Of a DNA stretch of 60,890 nt, positions 1 to 8,218 are shown one piece after another. How positions within the stretch are numbered: the first letter of the stretch is position 1; each line of letters opens with the position of its first letter. Below the pieces are notes generated by a model. It was not told the origin of the DNA. It did no database searches and worked only from the letters and a program-made list of their open reading frames with translations. This DNA is from Verrucomicrobiota bacterium (GTDB lineage Bacteria; Verrucomicrobiota; Verrucomicrobiia; Limisphaerales; SIBE01): contig VHDE01000019.1 in the NCBI GenBank assembly GCA_016871515.1, positions 1 through 60,890 of the forward strand. Reading direction: 5' to 3'. The translations under genes and the position numbers were made by a program.

Positions 1-64
1 TTGCCGATACGAAGGTTAGCATTTTGTTTGGAACATTCCGTTTTCAGTTCTTTACGCTTGCGGC

Positions 65-583
65 ATGAGTAAACCCAAATGCCGCGACATTTCTGCTGAA
101 GCACAACACGTTTTAGACCATGGCCATCTTCGGTTGCTGACTTCTCCCGAGGACATCCAACGGTGCGACGCACTAATCGTCGAACACCATTACCTGCACG
201 CTGTGACTTTGGCAGGTGAGCATCTGCGCTATGCTTCTGTGTGCAAGGGACGGTGGCAGGATCAGATCGTCATCGTCGACGGCAAGAAAGTGCGTCATGC
301 CGGAGTAGAGATCGTCAATGCGGCCGATTCCCAGGGTCGATTTCTGGGGAGCACGGTGACGGCCCGCAAAAGCAACGAGATCCCGGCCTTTCAAAGCCGG
401 TTCAAATCCGCTCATGGCGGACGCGAACGACTCCATGCGCTCATTCACCCCAAATTGCCGAGCGTGCTCGACTTAGGAAACAGAAAAGACGCGTCCTATC
501 CGCCCGAAATCGGTTTGACATCTTCACCGAAACTTAACAGCTTTTCGACTTACCGTGAATCGGGCAAACCACCCTCACCATGA
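65..583 (+). pseudogene. Decayed DruA-like (DUF4338) transposase remnant
   Basis: The first ~65 residues resemble the DUF4338/DruA N-terminal domain found on a group of DDE transposases; the diagnostic stretch is LIVEHHYLHAVTLAGEHLRY at residues ~38-57. It is followed at once by a piece that looks like the start of the DDE part (DGKKVRHAGVEIVNA, then STVTARKSNEIPA, residues ~72-107), so most of the link between the two has been lost. From about residue 130 the reading frame no longer resembles a transposase. There is no catalytic DDE triad. DruA also names a Druantia defence component, but no other Druantia gene is present, so a dead insertion sequence is the better reading. The family call is from memory of the motif. 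Confidence 0.5.
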
Positions 584-948
584 TTGAATCATTACAAGAC
601 TTAGCTCAGTACGTTCGCCAGGCTGTTCCTGATCCGAAATCGATCTTAAACCTGAAGATCAAAGAGAAAATGGGAGCTGTGGAGTTCATTTGGCACGGGG
701 TGGAATTTCTGGTGAAGCCATCACTGCATGTTTTCGAAGTCCGCGGATATAACCTCTACATCACTGGCATCTCGACTCTCCTGCAAGTGATTCTCATGCG
801 TCGGAGCCAAAATGAGAAGGTTCTCGAGAATGCTCTCGATACGATCATGAAAGCCCAAGAATTGATTCGATCGAAGAAGGAAACTCAGTCCGGTGTTAAG
901 CTGGTGGAAACCGTCCGTGATATTCTCCGCAAACTTACTGGGAAATAG
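580..948 (+). CDS. Conserved-looking hypothetical protein, 122 aa
   Basis: I do not recognise this protein. It is soluble, with no signal peptide and no Cys. The middle (residues ~33-60, WHGVEFLVKPSLHVFEVRG) looks like beta strands, and the C-terminal half (from ~75) is a charged helix rich in Lys and Glu that could be a coiled coil. The ATG overlaps the TGA of the transposase-remnant frame as ATGA, which is probably coincidence. A copy of the GTAGGACAGGCG palindrome begins six bases after the stop codon. A real small gene is likely, since the composition is protein-like and the opposite strand has nothing competing. Confidence 0.5.
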   Translation: MIESLQDLAQYVRQAVPDPKSILNLKIKEKMGAVEFIWHGVEFLVKPSLHVFEVRGYNLYITGISTLLQVILMRRSQNEKVLENALDTIMKAQELIRSKKETQSGVKLVETVRDILRKLTGK

Positions 949-953
949 GCATT

Positions 954-1035
954 GTAGGACAGGCGTCCCGCCTGTTCAGTTTCTTGTTGCTTGAGATGAT
1001 GCGCTGCGCCGTGACAGGCTGGACGCCTGTCCTAC
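954..1035. repeat. Palindromic repeat, family A (GTAGGACAGGCGTCC type)
   Basis: The left arm GTAGGACAGGCGTCCCGCCTG is answered by CAGGCTGGACGCCTGTCCTAC about 40 bases later. Variants of the same arms occur at 13496-13567, 16308-16330, 20856-20935, 24639-24705, 41930-41993 and 50432-50454. The arms are well conserved while the loop differs from copy to copy. The element lies between two convergent genes and covers the last codons of the minus-strand lipoprotein gene. Confidence 0.85.
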
Positions 1036-1577
1036 GGGACCGGTCGCGGCAACGTCCTCCAGCGAGTAACAGATCCATTCGCAAAGGCTATTTCCGCGCG
1101 GATGTACTGCCGCGGAAAATAGTCGCTTTCCAGGTGGCGCTCCAGAAAGACCGCGCCATCCTGTGCGACTTCACGGAAAGTCCAGTAGCGGCTTTCTTGG
1201 AGCCATTGACCGTGATAAATCCACGTGGTGACGCGTCCTTGCTCAGTTTCACTCTCGAGAACTTCTGACGGCGGACCCCAGGCGATATAGACCGCGTCCT
1301 GGTTCATGCCGATCTTGATCTGGCCTTGATCGACGAGTTGCTTCTGTTCTGGCAGCAATGCCATGTAAGCTGAGAGCCGTTCCTTGCGCCGCGATTCAAC
1401 CGTGGATTGCGCGCAACCCAACAACAGGCAGACGGCGAATAATAAACATAAAATTAGAGCGTTTCTCGAAACAGATTTCCGGACAGGTGGGGGAAGCGCT
1501 GCTGCGCTTCCGGCAAACCAGCAAGTTTGCCCTGCCTGTCCGGAAATCCGTTTCGAGAAAGAGGACAGCAACTTCAT
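1032..1577 (-). CDS. Small lipoprotein with in-frame palindrome insert, 181 aa
   Basis: The start is ATG at 1577, which overlaps the TGA of the upstream gene as ATGA, so translation is probably coupled. Residues ~40-55 form a hydrophobic stretch ending in a lipobox (LLLGC, then AQ), so the mature protein should be a lipid-anchored outer- or inner-membrane protein. The soluble part has a BamE/SmpA-like flavour (IKIGMNQDAVYIAWGPPSE, then WIYHGQW), known from small envelope lipoproteins; that resemblance is weak. Between MKLLSS and the hydrophobic core lie 33 codons encoded wholly by a 99-bp palindrome. Without them the N-terminus reads MKLLSSALIL...LLLGCAQ, an ordinary lipoprotein signal. It forms an operon with the preceding secreted protein. 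Confidence 0.65.
   Translation of the reverse strand: MKLLSSFSKRISGQAGQTCWFAGSAAALPPPVRKSVSRNALILCLLFAVCLLLGCAQSTVESRRKERLSAYMALLPEQKQLVDQGQIKIGMNQDAVYIAWGPPSEVLESETEQGRVTTWIYHGQWLQESRYWTFREVAQDGAVFLERHLESDYFPRQYIRAEIAFANGSVTRWRTLPRPVP
1462..1560. repeat. 99-bp three-way-junction palindrome inserted in a CDS
   Basis: The outer arms 1462-1487 and 1535-1560 are near-perfect reverse complements (TTTCTCGAAACAGATTTCCG against CGGAAATCCGTTTCGAGAAA, plus flanking bases). Inside are two further hairpins: 1492-1499 with 1504-1511 (GGAAGCGC/GCGCTTCC, 4-nt loop) and 1512-1518 with 1525-1531 (GGCAAAC/GTTTGCC, 6-nt loop). The fold is a three-way junction. The length is exactly 33 codons, and on the minus strand it is open in the frame of the lipoprotein gene. 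Confidence 0.85.
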
Positions 1578-2461
1578 TGAGCAATCGAGAATTTCCTGAC
1601 CCAATTGGTCGCCGACTGCGCGAAAACGAGAAACGATTCTCCCACGCGTAGCTGGGGTTCCGATGGCGTCCAGGCATTGTCCGGACCGAAAGTGAATTGT
1701 TCGAACTTACGCTGGTTCCAAAGAAAGACGTGATCGCCAGGCGATGGCCTGAATTCGAGCTTTGAGGTCACACCACCAGCTTGCAGAACCATTGACGAAC
1801 GAATGGAAAGTCCGACCGGAATAACGTTCGTCAAATTCCCCTGCATCACTTCGCCGGCAAACGGAATTGTCACTGTTTCCATGCTCGGATTAAAGATGAT
1901 CGCGCCTTCGCCCGGTTTCAGCATTTCCGCAGGGTTGCTCCATTCTCCAAGTTCGAACGTGTTGGCCGTAAATCGGGAAAAATCGACCGTGCGTTTCCGA
2001 GCTCGCCAGAATTTGCGAGGCTCGATGGGCGTCCACGTTTGCGGACTAACGGCGTCGGGCACTGCCACGTACGGTCCGGTTACCTCACTTGCCGACTGTA
2101 ATGCGCCGTTCCAAGTCATCGTCAGGTTCGGCTTCGAAAATGCGATGCAGATCGGGGCAGCCATCTCTGGCGGCAAATGGCGGGTCATTTCTTGAAGTTG
2201 CGCAAGGTGAGCCTCGTTCAGTCCGCCCCGTCCGTTCGGCTCCGCGAGCTTGAAAAGAATGGTTCCTTCGGGAACCTCCTTGATGAGTTCGCCGATGCTA
2301 TTGTCCGTGGCGTTTAAGGGATTGGCGAGCATGTGAAACCCCGGCGTAATTTTAACATTCGCAAAGCCCACAGATTGTTTGGTTGGTTGTGCCGAATGGA
2401 AACAAACGACCGCATTGAAGACCGCGAGATAAAACAAAACTTTCACTAAATTCACTGACAT
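1574..2461 (-). CDS. Secreted protein of unknown function, 295 aa
   Basis: The N-terminus (MSVNLVKVLFYLAVFNAVVC) is a signal peptide, so the protein is exported. The rest looks all-beta. The segment LTMTWNGALQSASEVTGPYV (residues ~113-132) resembles the LQSA/GPY signature that recurs in large secreted Verrucomicrobiota proteins. The phrase GFHMLANPLNATDNSIGELI followed by PEGTILFKL resembles proteins of the same phylum that lack a known activity; this is family memory, not an assignment. Its TGA overlaps the ATG of the downstream lipoprotein gene (ATGA), so the two are probably made together. The 270 bases upstream hold the divergent start region shared with the PQQ protein at 2735; no clear promoter could be singled out. 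Confidence 0.6.
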   Translation of the reverse strand: MSVNLVKVLFYLAVFNAVVCFHSAQPTKQSVGFANVKITPGFHMLANPLNATDNSIGELIKEVPEGTILFKLAEPNGRGGLNEAHLAQLQEMTRHLPPEMAAPICIAFSKPNLTMTWNGALQSASEVTGPYVAVPDAVSPQTWTPIEPRKFWRARKRTVDFSRFTANTFELGEWSNPAEMLKPGEGAIIFNPSMETVTIPFAGEVMQGNLTNVIPVGLSIRSSMVLQAGGVTSKLEFRPSPGDHVFLWNQRKFEQFTFGPDNAWTPSEPQLRVGESFLVFAQSATNWVRKFSIAQ

Positions 2462-2734
2462 ATAACTATTAATGGCACAAACGACACCAGAAATGAAGGC
2501 TCTTTAAGTAGCACTAAGCAGCACCCCTCAAGTTGACTTGCAGCGCCGGAGCAAATGGCGCCAAACCGCCAGCACTTGGTTCGCGGGCCGGACATACCAT
2601 CACTCAAGAATCAAAAGAATCATACGTATAGGTATTATTATGTTGCAAACTGCCAGGCCTTGTTCAATAGTTTTGAGGCGAAACATGCTCGCCAAGATGA
2701 GCCGCTGTTTCAATAAACGTTATTCGCCGCGGCG

Positions 2735-3934
2735 ATGAACTCATTTTCCGTAACACAACGGTTCACCCAGATCGCTTCAGCGATTATTCTCGCGACTAGT
2801 TCCAACATCACCGCAGCGCCAGCTAGCTCGTCCGCGCAAAAACCTGCCGCACCGAACACGCCCGCGTCGAGTTGGCCAATGTTCCGCGGAAGTCCGGGCT
2901 TGCTTGGGTTAGCTCCTAGCCAACTCCCAGATGCCTTGACCTTGCTCTGGAGCTTCAAGACGGAAGGGCCTGTCAAGTCATCGGCCGCTATAGAAGCTGG
3001 TCAGGCTTTTATCGGTTCTGATGACGGCCATGTTTACGCCATAGACCTTGCGAAAGGCCAGAAGACCTGGGCCTTCAAAACGGGCGGCCCGATCGAATCC
3101 TCTCCGCTAATCCTACAAGGAAAGGTTTTCATCGGATCAAGTGACGCTAATCTTTACGCCATTGAGGCTTCTTCTGGGAAACAACTGTGGAAGTACGCCA
3201 CGAGTGAAAAGATTCTCGGCGCCCCCAATTGGGTGAAATCTCCCACCAATAATGCGACCTGGATTTTGGTGGGCAGCTACGATTTTAAGCTCCACTGCGT
3301 CGATTCGGAAACAGGACAAGCCGTCTGGACTTATGAAACTGGGAATTACATTAATGGCTCACCAGCTGTGTCCGATGGGAAAACCATGTTCGGAGGTTGT
3401 GATGCGCTCTTGCACGTGATCTCCCTGGCTGATGGAAAAAAATTTAAGGAGATTGAAGCTGGCGCCTATATCGCCGGGTCCGGCGCCGCCGCGGAGAATC
3501 GGGTTTATATTGGGCATTACGATAACGAGGTGCTGTGTATTGACATCGCGGAAGGCAAAATCGTTTGGCGGTACAAGGATCGCGCTTTTCCCTATTTTTC
3601 TTCTCCGGCGGTCGCGAGTGATCGCGTCGTCTTTGGAGGTCGTGACAAGCGGCTCCATTGCGTGCGCAAGGCGGATGGCCAAGGCATCTGGACGTTTGGG
3701 ACGAAGGGCAAGGTGGATAGTTCGCCAGTTATTTGCGGTGAGAAAGTCGTCGTTGGGTCTGACGACGGGCGTCTGTACGTCGTTTCTTTAGCGAATGGTA
3801 AAGAACTCTGGTCCTACGAAATTGGGCAACCCGTGACTAGTTCGCCGGCCATTGCCAACGGTCGAATCGTCGTCGGCTCCGAAGACGGCAGAGTCTATGC
3901 CTTCGGAGCGAAAGCGCCGAATCAAAAGAACTAG
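2735..3934 (+). CDS. Secreted PQQ-like beta-propeller protein (BamB-like)
   Basis: A hydrophobic signal (IASAIILATSSNITAAPASS) is followed by a low-complexity linker. From residue ~47 (WPMFRGSPG) seven or so repeats of the PQQ/BamB type follow. Each has a core like VYAIDLAKGQKTWAFKTGG or LYAIEASSGKQLWKY, ending with GRVYAF near the C-terminus. Such propellers act as scaffolds or quinoprotein-like sensors. There are no dehydrogenase residues beyond the repeats, so an enzymatic role is not supported. The WPMFRG start is common in planctomycete and verrucomicrobial propeller proteins. The length (399 aa) matches one full eight-bladed propeller. It stands alone, separated from the next gene by a repeat. 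Confidence 0.8.
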   Translation: MNSFSVTQRFTQIASAIILATSSNITAAPASSSAQKPAAPNTPASSWPMFRGSPGLLGLAPSQLPDALTLLWSFKTEGPVKSSAAIEAGQAFIGSDDGHVYAIDLAKGQKTWAFKTGGPIESSPLILQGKVFIGSSDANLYAIEASSGKQLWKYATSEKILGAPNWVKSPTNNATWILVGSYDFKLHCVDSETGQAVWTYETGNYINGSPAVSDGKTMFGGCDALLHVISLADGKKFKEIEAGAYIAGSGAAAENRVYIGHYDNEVLCIDIAEGKIVWRYKDRAFPYFSSPAVASDRVVFGGRDKRLHCVRKADGQGIWTFGTKGKVDSSPVICGEKVVVGSDDGRLYVVSLANGKELWSYEIGQPVTSSPAIANGRIVVGSEDGRVYAFGAKAPNQKN

Positions 3935-3958
3935 ATGTGAGCCATGAGATCAGATTTG

Positions 3959-4080
3959 CCCCTCTCCCTAACCCTCGCCCCATCCGATGGGACGAGGGAA
4001 AAGCGCCTCTCGAAGCGCTGGCATATGCAGAATTGGGGTTCCCTCGCCCCATCGGATGGGGCGAGGATTAGAGAGAGAGG
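3959..4080. repeat. Palindromic repeat, family B (CCCTCTCCCTAACCC type)
   Basis: It begins CCCCTCTCCCTAACCCTCGC and ends GGCGAGGATTAGAGAGAGAGG, with internal CATCCGATGGG motifs in inverted orientation. Two more copies lie at 25655-25816 and 29613-29744. It ends only a few bases before the ATG of the radical SAM gene, so the 5' untranslated region of that operon could fold into a long hairpin. Confidence 0.85.
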
Positions 4081-4083
4081 CAA

Positions 4084-5427
4084 ATGACCACTGCCGTTGC
4101 ACCAGTTCAACCGGCGCCTGTCCAACCAGACAAGGAAACGACGGTCGGAAACTATTTTGTTTCCAATTATCCGCCGTTTTCCTTTTGGAAACCTGAATTC
4201 GTTGGTGATGCTTTCGCGGCTTTGGAACGTCCTCCAAACGATGGAACGCATCTTGGCGTTTATCTGCACATTCCCTTTTGCCGAAAGCGCTGTCATTTCT
4301 GCTACTTCCGCGTTTACACCGATAAGAATTCGACAGCTATAAAAGGCTATATCGAGGCGGCGCTTAAGGAACTTCGGCTGTACGCCGGTAAACCGTTCCT
4401 TGGCGGCCGGAAGCCAAGCTTTATCTACTTCGGCGGCGGAACACCATCGTATCTTTCAGTGGACCAATTGCGGCATCTGAGCGATGGGATGAAGGCCATC
4501 TTGCCGTGGGACCAGGCTGATGAGATCACATTCGAATGTGAACCGGGAACTTTGACCGATCACAAGCTCAAGGCTATCCGCGAAATGGGAGTCACTCGAC
4601 TCAGTCTCGGTGTCGAGAATTTCGACGATCATATTCTCGAGATCAATGGCCGCGCGCACCATAGCAAGGAAATTGCGCGCGCCTACAGATACGCGCGAGA
4701 ACTCGACTTTCCTCAAGTTAACATCGATCTCATTGCGGGCATGGTCGAAGAGACCGAGGCGAATTGGCGGGAATGCATTCGCAAGACGATCGATCTCCAG
4801 CCGGACAGTGTCACCATTTACCAGATGGAAGTTCCGTACAACACGACCATCTACAAACAGATGAAAGCCGAAGGCCGGCTGGTGGCGCCGGTCGCCGATT
4901 GGGAGACGAAGCGGCATTGGGTGGCGGAAGCGTTCGCTGAACTGGAAAAGGCGGGTTACACGGTGGCGAGCGCGTACACCGCGGTGAAGGATAAGGAGAA
5001 GGCGCGGTTCCTGTATCGCGATAGACTCTGGGCGGGCGCGGACTTGCTCGGATTGGGCGTTGCCTCATTCGGGCATGTCGGCGGCACGCATTTCCAGAAC
5101 CATCACGATTTCGAGCCTTACGTTAATGCGCTGACCGACGACAAGCTTCCGATTTATCGCGCGTTGACGCCGACGGCAGACGAACGTCTGATTCGCGAAC
5201 TGGTGCTGCAGTTAAAACTTGGCCAGATTCGCTGCTCGTACTTTCACGACAAGTTTGGCGTCGGTATCCGGGAACGCTTTCAGGCGCCGTTCCGAATTTT
5301 GCAAGACTGGGGTTTTCTAACTCTTCGAGATGACATCGTCAGTCTGAATCGCGACGGCCTCCTGCAAGTCGATCGGTTGCTCCATGAATTCTTTCTGCCC
5401 CAGCATAAGAATGTCCGATACGCCTGA
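4084..5427 (+). CDS. HemN/HemW-family radical SAM enzyme
   Basis: The radical SAM cluster motif is C66-x3-C70-x2-C73 (HIPFCRKRCHFCYF), preceded by the HemN/HemW signature GVYLHIPFC. FGGGTPSYL (glycine-rich SAM-binding motif) and the conserved ECEPGTLT and SLGVENFDD stretches follow in family order. The C-terminal ~90 residues look like the HemN_C winged helix. Relatives are coproporphyrinogen dehydrogenase, heme chaperone HemW and HemN-like methylases or cyclopropanases of natural-product clusters. Because this gene overlaps a chorismate-lyase-like and a halogenase-like gene and sits apart from heme genes, a role in tailoring a small molecule is more likely than heme synthesis (inference). 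The ATG follows directly on a repeat, and the gene ends inside the start of the next one. Confidence 0.85.
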   Translation: MTTAVAPVQPAPVQPDKETTVGNYFVSNYPPFSFWKPEFVGDAFAALERPPNDGTHLGVYLHIPFCRKRCHFCYFRVYTDKNSTAIKGYIEAALKELRLYAGKPFLGGRKPSFIYFGGGTPSYLSVDQLRHLSDGMKAILPWDQADEITFECEPGTLTDHKLKAIREMGVTRLSLGVENFDDHILEINGRAHHSKEIARAYRYARELDFPQVNIDLIAGMVEETEANWRECIRKTIDLQPDSVTIYQMEVPYNTTIYKQMKAEGRLVAPVADWETKRHWVAEAFAELEKAGYTVASAYTAVKDKEKARFLYRDRLWAGADLLGLGVASFGHVGGTHFQNHHDFEPYVNALTDDKLPIYRALTPTADERLIRELVLQLKLGQIRCSYFHDKFGVGIRERFQAPFRILQDWGFLTLRDDIVSLNRDGLLQVDRLLHEFFLPQHKNVRYA

Positions 5428-6037
5428 ATCCATTCCAAGATTGAACTCTCCGGAGATGTCTTCGTCCGCACCCACTACTGCACCACGCCCTGCATTGATC
5501 GTCAGTCCTTTTGCCTATCCGCTGGACGAATTCTACGCGCAGGCGAACCGGACGCTCCCGATGATCGAGCAGGTCACGGAGACCGCCATTCCCGAACCCT
5601 GCCGGTCGTTGCTGGTTCATAAGGATGACATGACGCCTACCTTGGAGCGATTCCACGGGCGGAAGATTCATCTCCATCTCCTCCGCCGCCAACAGCGGGA
5701 CGACGTTTATTTCCGTGAAGTGGTTTTGCTGCTCGATGAGACCGAGACGCCGGTCGAATTTGGCGCGATCAAGATCAATCTTGGTCTTTTTCCGCCCAGC
5801 GCCCGGCGGGCTATTTTGGAAGAACGAGCGCCGCTCGGCCGGATTCTTTCAGAGAATGAGATTATCCATGCGAGCCGCCCAAAGGCCTTTCTGCGCCTGA
5901 AGGCAGACGCTTTCATCGCAAACGCGCTCCAATTAACCGGTTCGCCGCTGCTCTTTGGCCGGCGAAATTCATTGGTGGACCCGATGCAGCGGTCGCTCGC
6001 GGAAATCGTCGAAATCTTGCCGCCAGCACAAACATGA
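5411..6037 (+). CDS. Chorismate-lyase-like (DUF98/UbiC superfamily) protein
   Basis: The core resembles chorismate-pyruvate lyase and DUF98 proteins: LLVHKDDMTPTLERFHG, then REVVLLLDETETPVEFGAIKIN, then APLGRIL, the short motif typical of the family, then a closing helix and strand pair. UbiC-type enzymes remove pyruvate from chorismate to give 4-hydroxybenzoate. About 45 residues at the N-terminus are Ser/Pro-rich and unlike the fold. ATG 5411 overlaps the radical SAM gene by 17 bases; starts at 5384 or 5456 are possible, and the core is unaffected. Its TGA forms ATGA with the following gene. Function is inferred from a motif read by eye; a non-catalytic ligand-binding member cannot be excluded. 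Confidence 0.65.
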   Translation: MSDTPESIPRLNSPEMSSSAPTTAPRPALIVSPFAYPLDEFYAQANRTLPMIEQVTETAIPEPCRSLLVHKDDMTPTLERFHGRKIHLHLLRRQQRDDVYFREVVLLLDETETPVEFGAIKINLGLFPPSARRAILEERAPLGRILSENEIIHASRPKAFLRLKADAFIANALQLTGSPLLFGRRNSLVDPMQRSLAEIVEILPPAQT

Positions 6038-7317
6038 ACGAGCCATCCCGTTACGACACTATTGTGATCGGAGGCGGCCCGGCGGGAGCGTCTGCCTCTG
6101 CGGTGCTGGCCGAGCGTGGCCGTCGCGTGCTGGTTCTCGAACGGGAGAAGTTCCCGCGCTATCACATTGGGGAATCGTTGCTGCCGTTCACATTTTATCC
6201 GCTGCAACGTCTCGGGCTAATTGATGCGATGCGAAAATCGGCGTTCATCAAAAAGTACAGCGTCCAGTTCGTGTCGCCATCGGGCAAAGCTTCTCAACCT
6301 TTCTATTTCTTCAATCGTTACGATCAGGACGTGGCCCAAACGTGGCAGGTGTTGCGCTCTGAGTTCGATTGTCTGCTCCTCGACAACGCGCGCGCCAAAG
6401 GGGCGACGATCAAGGAAGAAACGATGGTCAAGGAATTGATCAAAGACGGCGAACGCGTCATCGGTGTCCGTGCGCAGAGGAAAACCGGTGCGATCGAGGA
6501 ATACTTTGCGCCCATCACGCTGGATTGTTCGGGCCGGGAAGCGTTCAGCGCCGTGCGCAATCGCTGGCGCATGGGTGACCCGAAACTTCACAAGGTGGCC
6601 GTCTGGACCTACTACAAACGCGCCAAACGCGATGCAGGCATCGACGCGGGCGCGACGACGGTCGCATTCGTTCCGGAAAAGGGATGGTTCTGGTACATTC
6701 CATTGCATGAAGACGTCGTGAGCGTTGGCGTTGTGGCAGAGGGAAAGTACCTGAGCCGCGATGGAGTGCGCGATCCAGAGCAAATCTTCAAACGCGAGAT
6801 CGGCCAAAACGTTTGGATTCAAGAGCACTTGGCTTGCGGCGAGCCAACGGGCCCGTACTTCCTTACGGGTGAGTATTCTTTTCATGCGCGTCATTGCGCG
6901 GCGCCTGGATTGCTGTTGGTTGGTGACGCGTTTTGCTTTCTTGATCCGGTCTTTTCATCCGGTCTCATGCTCGCGCTTAAAAGTGGCATCCTGGCTGGAG
7001 ATGCCGTCCATGAAGCCATCGCAACGCAGGACTTCTCGCCCGCTCGCTTCGCTGAATATGGCTCTATTCTGCGCCAAGGCATCGAGAACATGCGCAAGTT
7101 GGTTTACGCCTTTTACGACGAGAACTTCAGCTTTCGCGCCTTGACGGACAAGTACCCCGAGCTCGCCGGGGATGTGACGGATTGCTTGTCGGGCGACGTG
7201 AACAAGGATTTCTCGAAACTGTTCAATGCGATTTCGGAATTCGCCGAAGTTCCCGAACCGCTGCCCTACGGAGAACCGCTAACAAACGAGTCTCGGATCG
7301 AATGCGCCCAGGCGTGA
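6034..7317 (+). CDS. Flavin-dependent halogenase-like FAD oxidoreductase
   Basis: The N-terminal FAD-binding GGGPAGA (residues 13-19) is followed by FPRYHIGESLLP (40-51), typical of the tryptophan-halogenase superfamily. G-W218-F-W220-Y-I222-P223 fits the WxWxIP motif of flavin-dependent halogenases, and FLDPVFSSG (302-310) fits the Fx.Px.Sx.G motif. GD at 297-298 is the second FAD-contacting motif. Lys73 and Lys74 fall where phenol halogenases carry the catalytic lysine (from memory of that family). Geranylgeranyl-reductase-like oxidoreductases share much of this fold, so substrate and true halogenation are unproven. ATGA overlap with the chorismate-lyase-like gene shows coupling; together the trio suggests an aromatic product that is then halogenated or oxidised. 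Confidence 0.75.
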   Translation: MNEPSRYDTIVIGGGPAGASASAVLAERGRRVLVLEREKFPRYHIGESLLPFTFYPLQRLGLIDAMRKSAFIKKYSVQFVSPSGKASQPFYFFNRYDQDVAQTWQVLRSEFDCLLLDNARAKGATIKEETMVKELIKDGERVIGVRAQRKTGAIEEYFAPITLDCSGREAFSAVRNRWRMGDPKLHKVAVWTYYKRAKRDAGIDAGATTVAFVPEKGWFWYIPLHEDVVSVGVVAEGKYLSRDGVRDPEQIFKREIGQNVWIQEHLACGEPTGPYFLTGEYSFHARHCAAPGLLLVGDAFCFLDPVFSSGLMLALKSGILAGDAVHEAIATQDFSPARFAEYGSILRQGIENMRKLVYAFYDENFSFRALTDKYPELAGDVTDCLSGDVNKDFSKLFNAISEFAEVPEPLPYGEPLTNESRIECAQA

Positions 7318-7386
7318 GCCGATCCCGTAGCGCGGACCTTCCGTTCTTCGAGTCGCGGAACCTTCGCGCATCGGCAGAGGGATAAC

Positions 7387-7689
7387 GCGGCAGGTGTGAA
7401 TGAGGCTCATGAACAGGTCACCGGTTCGGGCGCTTTGAGGCGTTTTATAGGACAGAGAGTTCTTCCGGTGCAGGATGGCCATCTGGAGAGCCCGTTCGCA
7501 AATGTTATTATCCAAGGGAGCTCCGCCCTGGCGCAGGAAGAGCGTCAATGGTTCCCAGTGCCTGAGCGCGTAACCGATCGCCTGCCCCAGGCCGGAGTTG
7601 GGCTCGACTTTCTTTTGCTCCAACTGCTGATTCATCCACTGATGCAGATGGTCCGTAACGGGCTGGCTATGGGTTTGGTGATGGAGCAA
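7387..7689 (-). pseudogene. IS66-family transposase C-terminal remnant
   Basis: The minus strand encodes the C-terminal end of an IS66 (TnpC) transposase: AIGYALRHWEPLTLFLRQGG, then the hallmark LDNNICERALQMAILHRKNS, then DLFMSLIHTCR. The N-terminal zinc-binding and DDE regions are missing, and both ends run into unrelated sequence, so it is a dead fragment. The rest of the roughly 1-kb gap (7318-8335) holds two inverted-repeat structures and no credible gene. Confidence 0.8.
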
Positions 7690-7726
7690 CCTTTGTTGGT
7701 TTGGCAGTGCCCGCAGTGCAGTGGGC

Positions 7727-7824
7727 CCGCATCTCTGCATTTGATAAATGCCTCTTGCCTTCGGTCCGTTTGGACAGCCAACGCAGAGTCCGCCTCGAAG
7801 CATTTGTCAAATGCCGAGATGCGA
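7727..7824. repeat. Nested palindrome of about 98 bp
   Basis: The left arm (CGCATCTCTGCATTTGATAA...) is matched by a right arm ending ...AAATGCCGAGATGCG, with about four mismatches in 29 positions. Each arm holds its own small palindrome, GCATTTGATAAATGC and GCATTTGTCAAATGC. It lies next to the IS66 remnant and could be a transposon end or an independent element. Confidence 0.7.
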
Positions 7825-8046
7825 CCCCAACGATTCTTAGAAGGATGCATAGTAAAGGGCGTACCCTGGAATTTCGACGCGCGCGGACCTGGCTTCCGCT
7901 GGCGTTTTTATCTCAAATTCAATCCGGCGTTCCTCCTGGCTCGTCGCCTGCGGCGGATTCTCAAGATGGACGGTCCGGTTCTCCACAATCCAGCCCGCCG
8001 GCGGATTGAGCCACAAAACCAGACCCGCTGCCTCGTGTCAGGTCAT

Positions 8047-8218
8047 TAGGGTCACATCTTAACATGTAACATTTCATGCCCATGGCGCAATTCTTTCCCT
8101 AAAGCGTTGTCCGCCTCCAATCGTTTCCGTAACGCCGGTCGCGCCATGCCAGCGACGCTACCTGCCTTTGGCAGTCGGGGTCAACGCCTGACCGGTTACA
8201 TGTGAATATATGACCCTA
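8047..8218. repeat. Short element with 24-bp terminal inverted repeats
   Basis: TAGGGTCACATCTTAACATG at the left end is answered on the other strand at 8195-8218 by TAGGGTCATATATTCACATG, and both continue TAAC. About 125 bases lie between. No reading frame of note is inside. The size and ends suggest a small non-autonomous element; ends of this kind flank Y1/REP-associated transposase elements, which I recall but cannot check. Confidence 0.55.

Noticed and set aside
65..583. Part of a Druantia anti-phage system
   Set aside because: Only a truncated DruA-like domain joined to transposase text is present; no DruB-E genes and no helicase.
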